Below, piece by piece: positions 46,895-58,814 of a stretch of 64,000 nt of DNA (its first letter is position 1; each line of letters opens with the position of its first letter). The stretch covers positions 6,403,374 through 6,467,373 of the forward strand of contig LS997567.1 of NCBI GenBank assembly GCA_000469685.2, in the 5' to 3' direction. This stretch comes from Haemonchus contortus. Taxonomy: Eukaryota > Nematoda > Chromadorea > Rhabditida > Trichostrongylidae. Below the pieces are notes generated by a model. It was given only the letters and a program-made list of their open reading frames with translations. It did not search any database and had not been told where the DNA came from. The position numbers and the translations under genes are program-made.

Positions 46895-49290
46895 TTTAGA
46901 AGTATAAGTATTGATAATAATCGGTGCTCTGTCCGATTTGATTGCATCCACCATGCCGTTGCCGGTGGTCCCAATTGTTCCGCTTCAACAGCCGAGACCG
47001 CATAATTTTTCAATCATGGAGCGGCAAAATTGGATCATAAGGGATACAAGTGGGTGGGTGGGTGGGAGAACCCACCGCTAGAAACTTGTGCAACAGCCTG
47101 AATGACTCTTCATCTTGGCTGTAGAGGGAACTCATGTCCCTATTATCAGAAAACAAGCCATCTGATGGTGTTTTGATACACCATTCAACCCCTGTATAAA
47201 TTTCACAGTCATTCATACACCAATTACTTGCCATGTTATTGGAGAAGACGTATTTCTGGAGTAGCATATCTCAACTGATTAGTGATGACCACCTGACCAC
47301 CGCAAAGTTGGGTAGAGAGTTTTTAGAAGTTCTCTACATTGGATCTGGAAGTGTGCAAAGAAACAAGACTCTTGAAAAAGCAAAGTTCGATTATTACAAT
47401 CTAACCCAAAGTCCATTTCTCCGAATTACTCTTTTAATTAATCCTTTTTACTGTTCGGAAGCTCTATAAATTGGTAGGTGGTAGAAAGGGACCGGACTGG
47501 CCTCCGTGGAGTTGTTGACGTGGGGAGGAGAGGAGAAGGTGGATCGTAAGCGTAGCTCGAGTAAAAGTAGCGCCAAATATGTCGAGGTGTGGGTGCGCGT
47601 TTAAGCGGAGGTATATACATCTGTAGCTCCTACTGCCGTAGACCGTGACTTTCTAATACTTCAAGGGATACTGTCAGCATTACAACTTCACCACAGAAAG
47701 AAGGAGAGCTCGGTATGTGCAGGGCAAATCGCTGAAATTATCCTCTTGCTTCGTACGTCTTGAACAACATGCGAAGTACCACGTCTTGGCTAATAAACCA
47801 GGACCACCTTGCACAGAAGGGCTGTAGGTCCTTCTTACCTCTTTGTTGGAAAGGCATTGAATCCTAGACTGTGAGAAGGTGGTCCCTACTTGGGAAATTC
47901 CGTTCTTGCTTCGCCCTTGTCTCGCAATCATGAATAGAATGTCTCCAACTTCTTTCTTGCTTTACCCTCTTCACAGATGTTTCTGATTACAATACTCTTG
48001 TGCTGATGTCGAATAATACCCGTTGACTAATAAATGTTCCACCTAACAACCTCGCCCGGCACAATGAATAGAATGTGTTTATTTTTGTTTACGTGCGCCC
48101 CTAAAGACATGATCTTAACAAACTCGAAGAGTGCGTGATGACAAGGAAGCACCTATCTTTATGGTTGTTATTGTTTAGTGTTAACGTCGTAGAAGGCCTA
48201 CTATGATGTGGTGAGAAAGAATTGGAATTGAAACAGAGCTCGTGAGAAAAAACAAAAAAGAAAACAAAACAGACAAAATGTTCATGCAGGCTGAAGTCAT
48301 ACACCTCGAGACGTTCTCCCAATCTGCCTGGCTTTGCCGTACATCAAACCTTCAAAGTCAAATTCTACTCTTTCATACCAATCAGTCGTATAGATGTGCC
48401 CCCCCGACCTCGGATTGTTCGAGCATTATCTGGAAATAGTCGAAAATTTCTATTAGATAGTGTTCCACTTCTCGACATTTCTTAAAACCGTGTACATCCT
48501 CGCGCCAAATGATAAAGTCCCTTGACCGAAACGATACAGGACCACCCAGACGAGGTGACAGCACTGTGCAGCCAAGGTCCCACTGTTCTTGTCGTTGATA
48601 GAGAGCCTCATAAACTGTGGCATGGGGCTCTGAAAAAGGTTCAATCCTTCATAGAGAAATTTCGATTCAAGCTTACGGGACCTTACAATCTTTCCGCGAA
48701 TGAATCAATCTGCCACCGCAGGAGTTTCCTACCATCGGATGGGCATAGTGAAATGCAGAGGAGTCTATGCTGAAGAACAGGGACTTTGAAGACGCAAAAA
48801 CGTCCAATGAAACCAGTCCGACTCGAAGTTTCTCCAAATTATTCTCCGAACAGATGGAATTATTCATCTATAGATAAAACGACATTGAAATGTAGGCCAT
48901 CCGTTCCTAAGGTTTTGATATGAACTCAAATCATACGTGCAACTATCTTCTCTCCTCCTACCGTATGGAGCAGTAGAACGTCCTTGTCAAAATCATGGTC
49001 TTCAGATACCCATGGCTCAATAGTATTTCAATTTCACTTTCAAAGGTAAAGAACAACATAGCAGTAGTAGCAGTTTCCTAGTTTATTCAGTTTTTCCGGT
49101 TACCGTTTCATCATAATCGAAGCTCATTACGTAAAGTGTATAAATAAAATGCTCTTTTGTCATCGCCTTCACCTTAGACTACTTACAAGGTTTTGGAAAA
49201 ATTCCTTTATAATTCTGAAGCGCTGTGCCAGAGAAGCAAACCCGCGTCGTATACCGAGCAAAGACTCTCTGATAAAGAAGTGGGTGTAGG
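46895..49290. repeat. Duplicated block D, copy 2, with the longest repeat E copy
   Basis: 46895-48150 matches 33065-34400. 48155-49290 is repeat E, extending beyond the 34.4 kb copy into a 3' portion shared with 17830-18105 and 26240-26560. No gene recognised. Confidence 0.7.
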
Positions 49291-50126
49291 TGTTTTGGTC
49301 CTTCGATGGCTTCCATTGCTATGGTTTTTTCATGCTCAATTTTGGCAGATAAATCCTATGAACGTACGACTGGTGTACCGTCCCACTTCTGTTATGTGGG
49401 GGCGACGCATCGCGGCTTCTTGGTAGCGGATCTTCTCTCGAATTCTAAGCGGCAAAAGCCACGCGGCGGCTACTTCCACTGGAGACTCGAATCATTCCCT
49501 GCATAGGGCGCGATAGGGTATGCGATTACGACATCGTTTTTGGGGGAGAGGATAATGAAACCGCGGGTCCGTATGGGATCGTCGTCTCCACATAGAAACT
49601 GAGAAATCTCCCGGGGATGAACCTGTGTCCCCAGAGAAATCTCAAGAGTCGAAAAACGGCCCAGATGGGGAGCTGGAACCCTGAACTACCTTCACCGACG
49701 TACATGATTAAAGGCGGACCAGCTTTCCAGCGGTGCAGAGGCTGTAGGGCTTGCACCGTCCACAAAGGGACGCACACGTTGCACGCAAACAGCTCACTGT
49801 AGCCAGCTGTGCGCATCGGAACCCTCCTTGTCCTTCTACTTCCGAGCGACATTTGTCATCACATTTCTATCATCCATTACTCAAGTGAGGCCTTATATTT
49901 CTCCAACTGCGCCGATTTTCGTGTTTTCTCTGTAATGATACCCGAAACATCCTGAACTGTGCCTTCAACCAGACTCCCACCAAAGATGATATTGATTCAG
50001 GGGTCTCCCTCGTAATTGAGATAAAACACTGGGTATGTAAAGTGTAATGCAATCATTTTATTCATAATATTGTCAAAACAAGTAAAATTCATATATGTAA
50101 TGAAGATTGTTGCAACGTGGAATGTC

Positions 50127-53100
50127 CTATAACGAAATGTTCTGTTCATTGCGTAAAATGTTACCGTTTTCCGTACTAAGGGTGTTTCTGGGTGAAAGTG
50201 GAGGATCACTGGAGTTTGAAAGCGTTCGACTTGTCTTACGAATCAGTAACTGAAAGTAACGCCGTAGTCGATTTGTAAATGCAATGAACACGAAGGCGTT
50301 GACAGTTGCAGACACCATCGACAGCAGATGGGCTACGTAGGAGTGGAAGTAGTCAGATCTGAAAAAGCATAACACTTGATTTAGTATTTCTAGAACGTTT
50401 TTTGAATTAATCTGCAATAAAGGCAAGTTATATTAGGTTTTAGAGCAGGTCCGTCACAGCTAAAGAAAAGTTATGCGCAGTCCAGTAGGTTTTTTGCAGG
50501 TGTTCCATTGGGACAGGTCACTACGACGAGTGAATAAGTGGCGACTCGTACATGGCATACATGCTGTGGAAGGGTCGCATTTATTTTTACTTACGGTGAA
50601 GTCTGTAATTGCGTATCATCAGCACATACACATATACGACACATCGAGATGTGGGGCGGAACTTACGCGCATCCGAGGATGCGCGCGGCAAATTGCGCGG
50701 CAAAATTCATAGCGATTCTGACGAGTTTAACGCCTATTATTGAGGCTCAAATTCGCAGTAAAGTAGTTTAGTAGGATAAGCTGACCGTACCGATCTACTC
50801 TACTTCAAGTTTGTGCCCCAATAATAGGTGCCAGGGCCGTTCGAATGTCCACAAACTTCGCCGCGCAATTTGCCGCGCGCAGCTCGAACCGCACGAATGT
50901 ACCGTCCCCCCATTGAGATCATTCCTTGGGCAAGGACATGAGCTCGCTGACGGGTTCGGTAAATAGTGGGAAAATGTGAGTAGATACAATTACACCTTGT
51001 CAAGGTAGGATACGAGACAATCCCGTGCAGCTCCACCATTCGCCGCACGCGAAAAATTCGCGCTCTCACTCACTGGTAGCTCCCCTGTCATGGTAAAAAG
51101 GCTGTTCTAACTGGAAGCATTACCTGTCGCCCTGGTGCCTGTCCAAACTGCCAGAACAACTTACTGTCTTGAAACTTTGGGAATTTAAATTCTATTCATA
51201 TTACATTTGAAGGTCCAGCTATCGTAGCCCCTTTCCCAGTTTACGGTATGGAAATACAATTTCTCATGGGTTCAAATATCGAACCTTGTTGGACACTGAT
51301 GATTCAGCAGAAGTTGCCATTTTCGGGCTATTATATACAAACGAAGAGAATGCAGTAACAAGTAGAGTAGTATTATTAACACGATAGATATTGTAGCTCG
51401 TAGTTCCTGCCTTTGTCGGCTCAGCTCCGTCTTTCGAAGAAGACGTGTGGCGTACTGCTGCCTGAAAGTTGGTACTTATTGGATAAATTTTTATTACAAT
51501 TTATTCCTGGCAAGAATTGTTATCTAACAAAAATTATCTCACTGCCTGTCTAAGAAAGCAACCAACTACTTTTGTTAACGGTTATGAAATATTTTCGTTT
51601 TTGTTGGGCTTTTATGAATGTTAGGTTGCCTAGAAGGCATTAAAGATCATGGGCAGACCACTTTTTGATTGAGGTGCTGAGCTGATTATTCGAAATTATG
51701 TTTAGAAATCAAAACTTTATACATTTTATTTGGGGCACTTGAAATGATCTCAGTTGACTGCTTCGAATCTCAGAGAACGATAAGTATGAAATTTTTAGCA
51801 CTGGCCATTCCCGGTTGCGCCCTAACAGCTGGGATTCGATCCGCGGAACATGTGTGCGTGTATGTACTTGGCACTATACCACCGCAATCCGGATGCGCTT
51901 CGTTGCGCACGTCCGTCGAAACTAGGCCACGCCGCAGCCGTCGCATGCGGCGGGTCAGCCCGCGATACTTGACATACGTCGCAGTTGTCAATGTGGAATA
52001 CGGTTTGCGCTTGGTCACGGCAGTCAGCCAATGAGAAGATAACACGGACAAATCAAATCGTTCGTTCCACTCACACCTGGTGGTACTGTAATGTCATCTC
52101 GAGCCCCAGTGGAGTGCGCCGCGCGCGGAGTGGGGGGGGTGATCTACTTTCGACGGACGCGCGCAACGGACGTTCGCCCCTCAATCCATTTCTCAAGGGG
52201 GAAGGATGGAAAGAACAAAAGAAAAATCCAAGCTCGAGTCGAAGAGGATTAAGTTCAGGTGATGGTGGGTCGTCAAAGAAGTAATTAGCTAGGAGCTACA
52301 CCCACATGCACCTGCAATCAGATATTGAGAGAAAGTGGGAGCAGTACGACCGCGATTTTATTCGTAACCTAAACTGGTTCCTTCTGTTACATGATTAGAA
52401 TTTTGCTGTTACCACCTACTCCATTTCCTGGCCCCCGGAAGGATGATACTGTGTAGGTAGCTACAGGGTACTGTAAGTGAAATTAGACAGACGAGTCATC
52501 TTATATCAAAAACTTTTACTTGGAGCGGGGGAACCAAGTTGTGGACGCTAGCTGATCTCCTAATCATTTCAGTTACTGCGCTCATTTGGCTTACAAGTAA
52601 TTAATCCATGGAACACGATATAAGGGTATTGCATGTAGGTGGCTCGCTTCCTCCACAGCCTCTTTTCCATAGGGTTGGAGGAGGAGGGATCCTTCGGGAA
52701 TTTTTTAAGCTCTTCCTTCTGAGAAACTTCCAGTCTGATGATTTGGTTAGTTTGAAGTGAGTTACTGAGGAGTTCTCAGCCTGATAATCCAATCCTATTC
52801 ATTGTGTAACCTACGGGATGTAAAACGGAAAAATATTTTTGGTTCTACGTAGCTGATGTAAAAGTAGAGGGTCTTCGAGTAAGTGTACGGCCCTAAAGAA
52901 ATGAAAAAAGACTGACGTGAAACCGGTGGCCTTGGAGAAGAAGAATCCGAGTCGATGCTGTACCATATGCCGACTTCGTAGTATTTCAAACAAAGTCATC
53001 AATGAGAACAGGCTCATCCAGATAAATGGTATGATATTGTTGAATAATGGGTCAAGTATGGAATGATAGATCAACCTGTACGGAGAAAGAACCTGAAAAT

Positions 53101-56100
53101 TCGTTTTGTGCCATCGTGAAGACATTGGGGAGACAAGTCAGAATGATGGCAATTATCGCCTTTGTTCACCGTAACTTCTTAACTTCCCATAGGAGGACTG
53201 CTTTTTCCTGATAAATTTCCCTAGGAAAAGTTATGAAAGCGGGGTGCCAAATCCTGTAGCAGATTGGCTCTGGAAAAAGCGATAGTCCCGCAAAAAGTAT
53301 GGGACCCAAGCGAACGTTTAGACGAAAAACTTTTCCCAGAAGTTCTACCCAGCTGGTTATAGGATCCGTTTTCCCTAACCCCTTCTCAAGATAGGTTTTA
53401 TCCCAGCTATTACAATCCCATACAACAAAACGTTTTTTACTATTTGAGAGTTCTTATTTGGGGACTTCCAGAGCTGAGAATGTTTCCTCCGTCATGACTA
53501 TTCTGTATGAATCCACATTCTTTTATAATCCCAGGACCATAACCTTTCACGGGGCCTACCCAGATTCTGCTGGTTGACTTAGGCGGATATCGATTCCGGA
53601 CCCGAACCCCCGACCAAGTGTGGGTGATAGCACACTTCTCAGTGCACCTCCTCCTCCCAAATTATGGGTAATGTAATATGGAGTACTTTAACTCTTACCT
53701 CGGTAGCGGCAATTCTTTTCGTTATAAGTGCAATAGGAATCCATCGCATTTGTAATTCAATCAGAAATGTTGGAAGACGAAATAAAAAAGCCATGAAAAA
53801 TACGGCTAACAGCATACAGTGAGCTCTTGCTACCGTATCGTTCATACGTGAAGCCATTGGACGAGAAATCTAAAAAGATCTGCCTTCAGGCTACGTTTAG
53901 AACATGGCACTACTCGTACAAAATATAAATATAGTCTGTTGAGCGCTTGAAACGGATAATTTGTGATTTTGTGTTTCATATCTTCGCATTTTTTTTCTCC
54001 TTTTACTTTTTGCAGCAATGAAGTTGGCTTGCTGCCAAATGAAAAAACATTACCTTCCAGTAGCGATGCGCTGAAAGTGCAGCAATAGTCCATACATGCA
54101 TTGTGTTCACTGTTGCTTCAATCCTGAAGTAGTATCACAATAAATTTAAAAGCCACCTGATACCTAGTTGAAGGCTCAGCTCACGATAAAAATGGTCTCT
54201 GAGATCTTTCACTCGTGCTTTCCTGGGGCCCCCTTAGTATAGCACGTGGGACATTATCGGGTCGCAAAACGCTCTAGTTTGCCCCGCATCTGGGTATCAA
54301 AAATTACCGGCTTTTACCTACAATATCGTAGTTGATTACCTGTAACCAGTGTGCCACCTTATTTCTGTGATCGCTTGCGATATTTTTTTACAACAATCAG
54401 GAAAAACCGTCATATTCGTCTTTACCATGAGAAATACAGTGCATGAACAAATCTTTTCACTACAATTTGATTTGTCAGCACTATAACCAGCTGTTTTTCA
54501 AAAGAGTAAAGGAACCGACACCCGAATTCCCATAGACGCGCGCGGCAAACCTTCTACTGTGGTCTCGCTGCATTAAACTGGGGAGACGGACGTTAGGAAC
54601 GATTTTGAGTAATCGATTCCCCGCACGCGGCTGTCGCGGACCACTCATTCGCCGTTATTACAGCTCTAGCGTTCTTCATACAGCTCAATCGATATGCAAT
54701 CATTATTTTATGCATAATTCTACTATTAGTGCTTTTGTTCTTGTATTTCTCACCTACTGCTGCATCTTGCTACATTCCTTCGCGCGCGACGCCCCTCTCA
54801 CCGCGACGCGACCATTTCCTTCCTAACGCACCACACCCCATTAAACCGTGATGACCGTAATCACCCACCTTCGGCCATGAATTTTCGCAGATTTTCAAGG
54901 TTACTGGTTAATTTTACATTATTTGTATTTTTCAGCACGACAGTATGTTTACAGATGCATGCCTCAGAGGTGAGTTAGACCATAGCCATAGTAAATGGTT
55001 CTCTAAGATTTTCATACCTTGGCATCGTATGCTTCAAAAATCGTCTTTCAAACATGCAAAAACCATAGAGAGTATGGTTGCTGGAATGATGGAGATCACA
55101 GATTTGAGGGACAACAGTGGTGGCTGCAGTCATCATCAGCTGGGCATGATCCAAGATTAGAAGAGCCTTGAGATAAACAAACACTCCCGACGAGATCTTT
55201 GGTGGGCGGTATAAAAATATCTGAAAATAGCATTTATGAGCATTGAGGGGACATCTTCTTGTTTATTCAGTATATATGTGAACTGCCTTCAATGCCGGAA
55301 CTTCTTATTTTGTAAACTTTAACTATTTTTGAACTTTTTTAAGCACAAACACTTCCGAAGCTAATTTTTGGTGGGCTGCATGAAAAAACCTGAAGTTTTT
55401 CTTATTGAAGATGGCAATAACACTAGAAGGAAACGATTCGCTGTTATGAAGGAAATAGACTTTGATTGCGGTTGGGAAAATTTGGATAACTCGCGAGTTC
55501 CTCCCATTTTGAACAAATTCCGCCCAGCAGCCTATCACGGAACTCTCCCAATGATCTCACGCCCCAAATTCTTTCGATGTTTGTACAACGACTTGGAGCA
55601 ATGCTCGAGATCTCGCCAAATTTACCTTCATTTATGTACACGCATTTTCCCCAAAGTAGGTGGTGGTGTATTGGCAAGTGGCGCACTATCTCACAAGCAT
55701 GCTCACGGGTTCAAATCCCGGGTCGATAACCGACTAGACCGACTAAACCTTATATCCCTGCGCGGTCGGTTCATCGGTACCAGACTCGTGCGGGAGGACA
55801 AAAGTTTGACTTGTACATTGGGTGGCCTTCGCATTTTACTATGAAGGCCACACACGTATTCAATACGTCACTACGATTCTGTATGGAAGTCAAATGCGGG
55901 GCGCATCACTCAGACGGGATTAGTTAACGCTCAAAGACTATCTCCTTAATCCATTTACTTATTATTGGTTCGGAATCTGGGTAAGTTGCTATTGGTAACA
56001 CATCCATGACTAGCAGCATAAATACTTACCAGAGCGCTTGCGTTGAATACGATGCCCAGAGCTGCAAGTGGTAGTAGTAAGTAAATATTCAGCTTTCTTA

Positions 56101-56191
56101 ACTCGAAGTATAAAGCATGATCATGAATACGTGGTTCATGATAGCAGGCAGGAGAATGAGACCAGGAAGCCAGTAATGACGAATCGCTCAT
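50127..56191 (-). CDS. Rhodopsin-like peptide G-protein-coupled receptor, seven exons
   Basis: Exons (transcript order) 56030-56191, 55018-55220, 54054-54123, 53699-53869, 52815-53092, 51285-51461, 50127-50358 join in phase to 430 codons. Helix 1 (res. ~35-60) ends NASALIFLY across the first junction, keeping the conserved Asn; helix 2 has LLILDHAQLMM; helix 3 ends VWTIAALSAHRYWK (res. 132-145), with HRY in place of DRY; helix 4 lies around res. 163-184; helix 5 has LFNNIIPFIWMSLF; helix 6 has ELRATISIVLIILLYLLL (no CWxP); helix 7 has SATVNAFVFIAFTNRLRR, with NAFVF in place of NPxxY. The overall pattern resembles nematode FMRFamide/myosuppressin-type neuropeptide receptors at the plasma membrane (family knowledge), but the ligand is unknown. 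Acceptor TTTTACAG directly precedes the ATG, so a spliced leader or an earlier exon is possible. The loop between helices 5 and 6 is uncertain: splicing at 52964 would shorten it. The C-terminal tail is Ser/Thr-rich. Confidence 0.85.
50668..50912. mobile_element. MITE-1 copy 7, in receptor intron 6
   Basis: Has GCATCCGAGGATGCGCGCGG at the left, CGCCGCGCAATTTGCCGCGC at the right and the central TTTGTGCCCCAATAATAGG. Lies wholly within the 50359-51284 intron. Confidence 0.75.
51825..51895 (-). mobile_element. SINE head fragment
   Basis: Minus strand: GGATTGCGGTGGTATAGTGC then GCGGATCGAATCCCAGC, a tRNA-like A/B box pair with the same GGTGGTATAG-type start as the SINE copies. No body follows. It lies in receptor intron 5. 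Confidence 0.45.
51900..52173. repeat. Short foldback next to the SINE fragment
   Basis: CGTTGCGCACGTCCGTCGAA at the left pairs with TTCGACGGACGCGCGCAACG at the right with one mismatch. GC-rich, non-coding, within receptor intron 5. Confidence 0.5.
53520..53650 (-). mobile_element. Possible SINE head fragment
   Basis: Minus strand shows AGGTGCACTGAGAAGTGTGC then GGGGGTTCGGGTCCGGAATC, a plausible A/B-box pair. It sits about 50 bases from receptor exon 4. Weaker than the other copies. Confidence 0.3.
54579..54838 (+). mobile_element. MITE-2 copy 3, in receptor intron 2
   Basis: Same body as copy 2 (CCGCACGCGGCTGTCGCGGA, TTCTTGTATTTCTCACCTAC, CCTAACGCACCACACCC). CATTAAAC flanks both ends (54571-54578, 54839-54846), an exact 8-bp target duplication. 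Confidence 0.82.
55342..55389 (-). pseudogene. Relic of a duplicated receptor exon 2
   Basis: After a CTTCAG acceptor the minus strand reads a text parallel to the start of real exon 2 (55220): PPKIS followed by a base-pair-level match through GGAAGTGTTTGT against GGGAGTGTTTGT. It then breaks into TAA and has no donor. It lies in intron 1, about 170 bases upstream of the real exon, so it is probably a tandem exon duplication that decayed. Confidence 0.5.
55655..55945 (+). mobile_element. tRNA-derived SINE, copy 4, in receptor intron 1
   Basis: Plus-strand head GGTGGTGTATTGGCAAGTGG with canonical B-box GGGTTCAAATCCCGGGT; body shares GCGCATCACTCAGACGGGAT-like and TCACTACGATTCTGTATGG motifs with the three minus-strand copies. 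Not a tRNA gene: the D-arm and acceptor pairing do not close and the sequence continues into the SINE body. Confidence 0.75.
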
Positions 56192-56329
56192 CTGTAAAAT
56201 TTAAAGAATCGAAACCCAGAACAGTAACTTTGTAGTAGTGTCCTAGTACCCAGCAGGCTTTAAAGGGGTACCCGTTTCATTCGAAGAGCGGGGGTATCTG
56301 CTAGGGATACTTCATCGGTAGTGAAGGAA

Positions 56330-56770
56330 ACGAGAGAATTCGTCGATTTCGAGAAAAATATGGCTGCTTAAAGGTAGGGAAAATAGAGCTCGTACGAGAT
56401 TACCGTGACGGAAATGACACGAGAGGGGTATTCAGACGAGATTTCAGTTATTGCAATTGCACAAAGAGCTGACCACATCAAGCCAAAACTGTCCAAAATT
56501 GCCTTTCACTGCCGTTATGGGTCATGACAAGTTGTTTGAACTTCCTACATGTGTTCCCTTGTGATCGCTACACCCTCTACAATGCCGGTGAAACTCGTCC
56601 GAGGATACACACGGTGCAAACTTCGAGCCTTTATGACTCAGTAACTGGGCCTTCCTTCGACCTAACAGCGTCAGATATGGTTCACGACGGGAGCTCAAAT
56701 TAATCCTATGGGCTAAACTCAGAAACCATTTTTATCGTGAGCTGTGCTTTTAATGTCGATCCCACGATGT
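56330..56770. repeat. Repeat R3, copy 2
   Basis: Matches 12955-13370 at AGACGAGATTTCAGTT, GCCAAAACTGTCC, TTGCCTTTCACTG and ACAATGCCGGTGAAACTCGT. No coding frame shared. Confidence 0.5.
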
Positions 56771-56794
56771 GACAGGTTTTTTTTCTGAAAACGA

Positions 56795-57545
56795 GGTAAG
56801 CCAATCGAAAGAGGGAAGGCTGCAACAAATGATGAACCTGATAAGGAGCAGTTTCGGACCCATTTGGTATAAAGTGTTTATATTCCTCATGAAACGGTAA
56901 ACTTTTTTCGCGCTTTTTTGGAGCCTGGAACAGCCATGATCAGTTGCTCGTGTTAGGGCCGCTAATAGTTTCGAGAAGGATCCCTGTCATCCACCATGCC
57001 GATATCCAACTGAAGCCGTGTGGATGATCACACTGAAGCCCTCCTTCCCAGCCCTGCACACTGGCGTACCGCAGGACTGCCTCATCGTACTCTTTCACCG
57101 CAGTAAACTTTTTCATGACCTCTCTAATAGCCGCAGCCTTTACCGAAAACCATTAAGTCTGTTCTTCACCTTCATTCATTTTGTAGAGTAAATAGGATGA
57201 AGAGTAAGTGAAAGCAATATAAAAACCTGATAATTAATTGTCTCAGACGCACTGTGGGAAGTTACTCGATGATATCTTGATCATTTGCTATTACTCCTCT
57301 GACGTAATGAGAATACTACCAATTTCCTAAGTACCAAGTATACTACCAATCGAAAGAGGGAAAGCTGCAACAAATGATGAAACTGATGAAGAGCGGTTTC
57401 GTACCCATTTGGTATAAAATGTTCCGGATAAAAATGCATCAACTTCTTTTGTTGCTCTGTCCTAAGGAGAAAACTACAATGAAAGCAGCACTTTCCTTCA
57501 ATATTCCTCATGAAACGGTAAAATTTCGAAAATTTTTGGAGTCGC
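56795..57545. repeat. Local direct duplication
   Basis: CCAATCGAAAGAGGGAAGGC and following bases at 56802 recur at about 57350, including ACAAATGATGAA.CTGATAA/GA, CCCATTTGGTATAAA and ATATTCCTCATGAAACGGTA. The first copy lacks about 80 bp present in the second. Function unknown. Confidence 0.65.
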
Positions 57546-58557
57546 GAGACTTCTTTTGCCTTAGGAGAGTATTAGCTTCAAGCAACTCATGTAAAACATC
57601 AGTGAGATTGCTTTTTCATTTCTTCCTCTGAAGAGTCAGCAGGTTAAGCAATTGTAGCAGGAAATTTTTATAAGATGGTATTTACTTCCAAGTTTCGTTA
57701 GCTTGTGGTGAGAATTTTAACTAGAGGAAAATATACACTTCCTAAAAAGCAAATAAAAGGCTCCTTAAGAGTAGGCTCTGTCTTCTAAAGCGAATTACAA
57801 CATAGTGCAATGAATGTGAAAAACCAAGAGGACCATGAAAACATCCTTGAAACTGATGTAAAAATAGCAATGCAATTCGATCCTCTTTCCATGAATCAGA
57901 GATTGATGGCTAGTGACCATTCACATGGTCGTCTTGGGTTTCATTCTTTTCAGGATATCAATTGTGACCATGCGAAGGAATCGAGGACGAGAAAGTGGTT
58001 CTACTTGGTCTTTTGGAACTATGCAACACCATATGGTTCGATTCAGTCCTATTGAAAACAACGTTTTGCTCCCTGGCAAATAAATCATTATTTATTTCCA
58101 TTCACTGAGTTGCTAAGAGTCTCTTCTGAAAACACCAACATATACGAAATCTCAGAAATAGTTTTCTGTTAGGATCAATGACTAAAGAAGGCAAAAGGTA
58201 ATGAAGGTGGCAGATAATTCAAAGTTAAGCCTTCCAAAGGAAAGGTCATCAAGCTGAAGAATGGGACTCGAAAAGGTAGCCTTTCAGTCAAATACCTTTC
58301 AGTCAATGTATCTAGGCCCTAAAATCTAAAGCTTGTTCTGGTAGTTGTCATGTTCGACCGGGAAATTCGACCGGAAACCCCTCGTTTTCACTAGATTGTC
58401 ATGGTGGTATCCAGCCCACTTCTCCCGATCGATGAATCTTCCATGATCCTGAAGTTCTTCGGCTATGACTACATCAAGTCATAACGCTTGATATCCACAA
58501 TCTCTTAAGACCTAGCTAGAGCTGCTTGTTCGACTGCCGATACTTCAAGCTAGGTGC

Positions 58558-58814
58558 GGGTGTGGTGCGTTAGGAACGAAGTGGTCGCGTCGCGGTGAGA
58601 GGGGCGTCGCGCGCGAAGGAATGTAGCAGGATGCAGCAGTAGGTAAGAAATACAAGAACAAAAGTATTAATAGTAGAACTATGCATAAAATAATGATCGC
58701 ATATCGATTGAGCTGAATGAAGAACGCTAGAGCTGTAAACGGCGAATGAGTGGTCCGCGACAGCCGCGTGCGGCAGATCGATTACCCAAAATCGTTCCTA
58801 ACGCCCGTCTCCCA
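58558..58814 (-). mobile_element. MITE-2 copy 4
   Basis: Starts GGGTGTGGTGCGTTAGGAAC and ends CGTTCCTAACGCCCGTCTCC. Flanked by GCTAGGTGC and GCTAGGAGC, a 9-base repeat with one mismatch (consistent with an aged 8-9 bp target duplication). Confidence 0.8.

Noticed and set aside
55670..55745. Possible tRNA gene with a consensus B box
   Set aside because: No acceptor-stem pairing; the sequence continues into a SINE body shared with three other copies.
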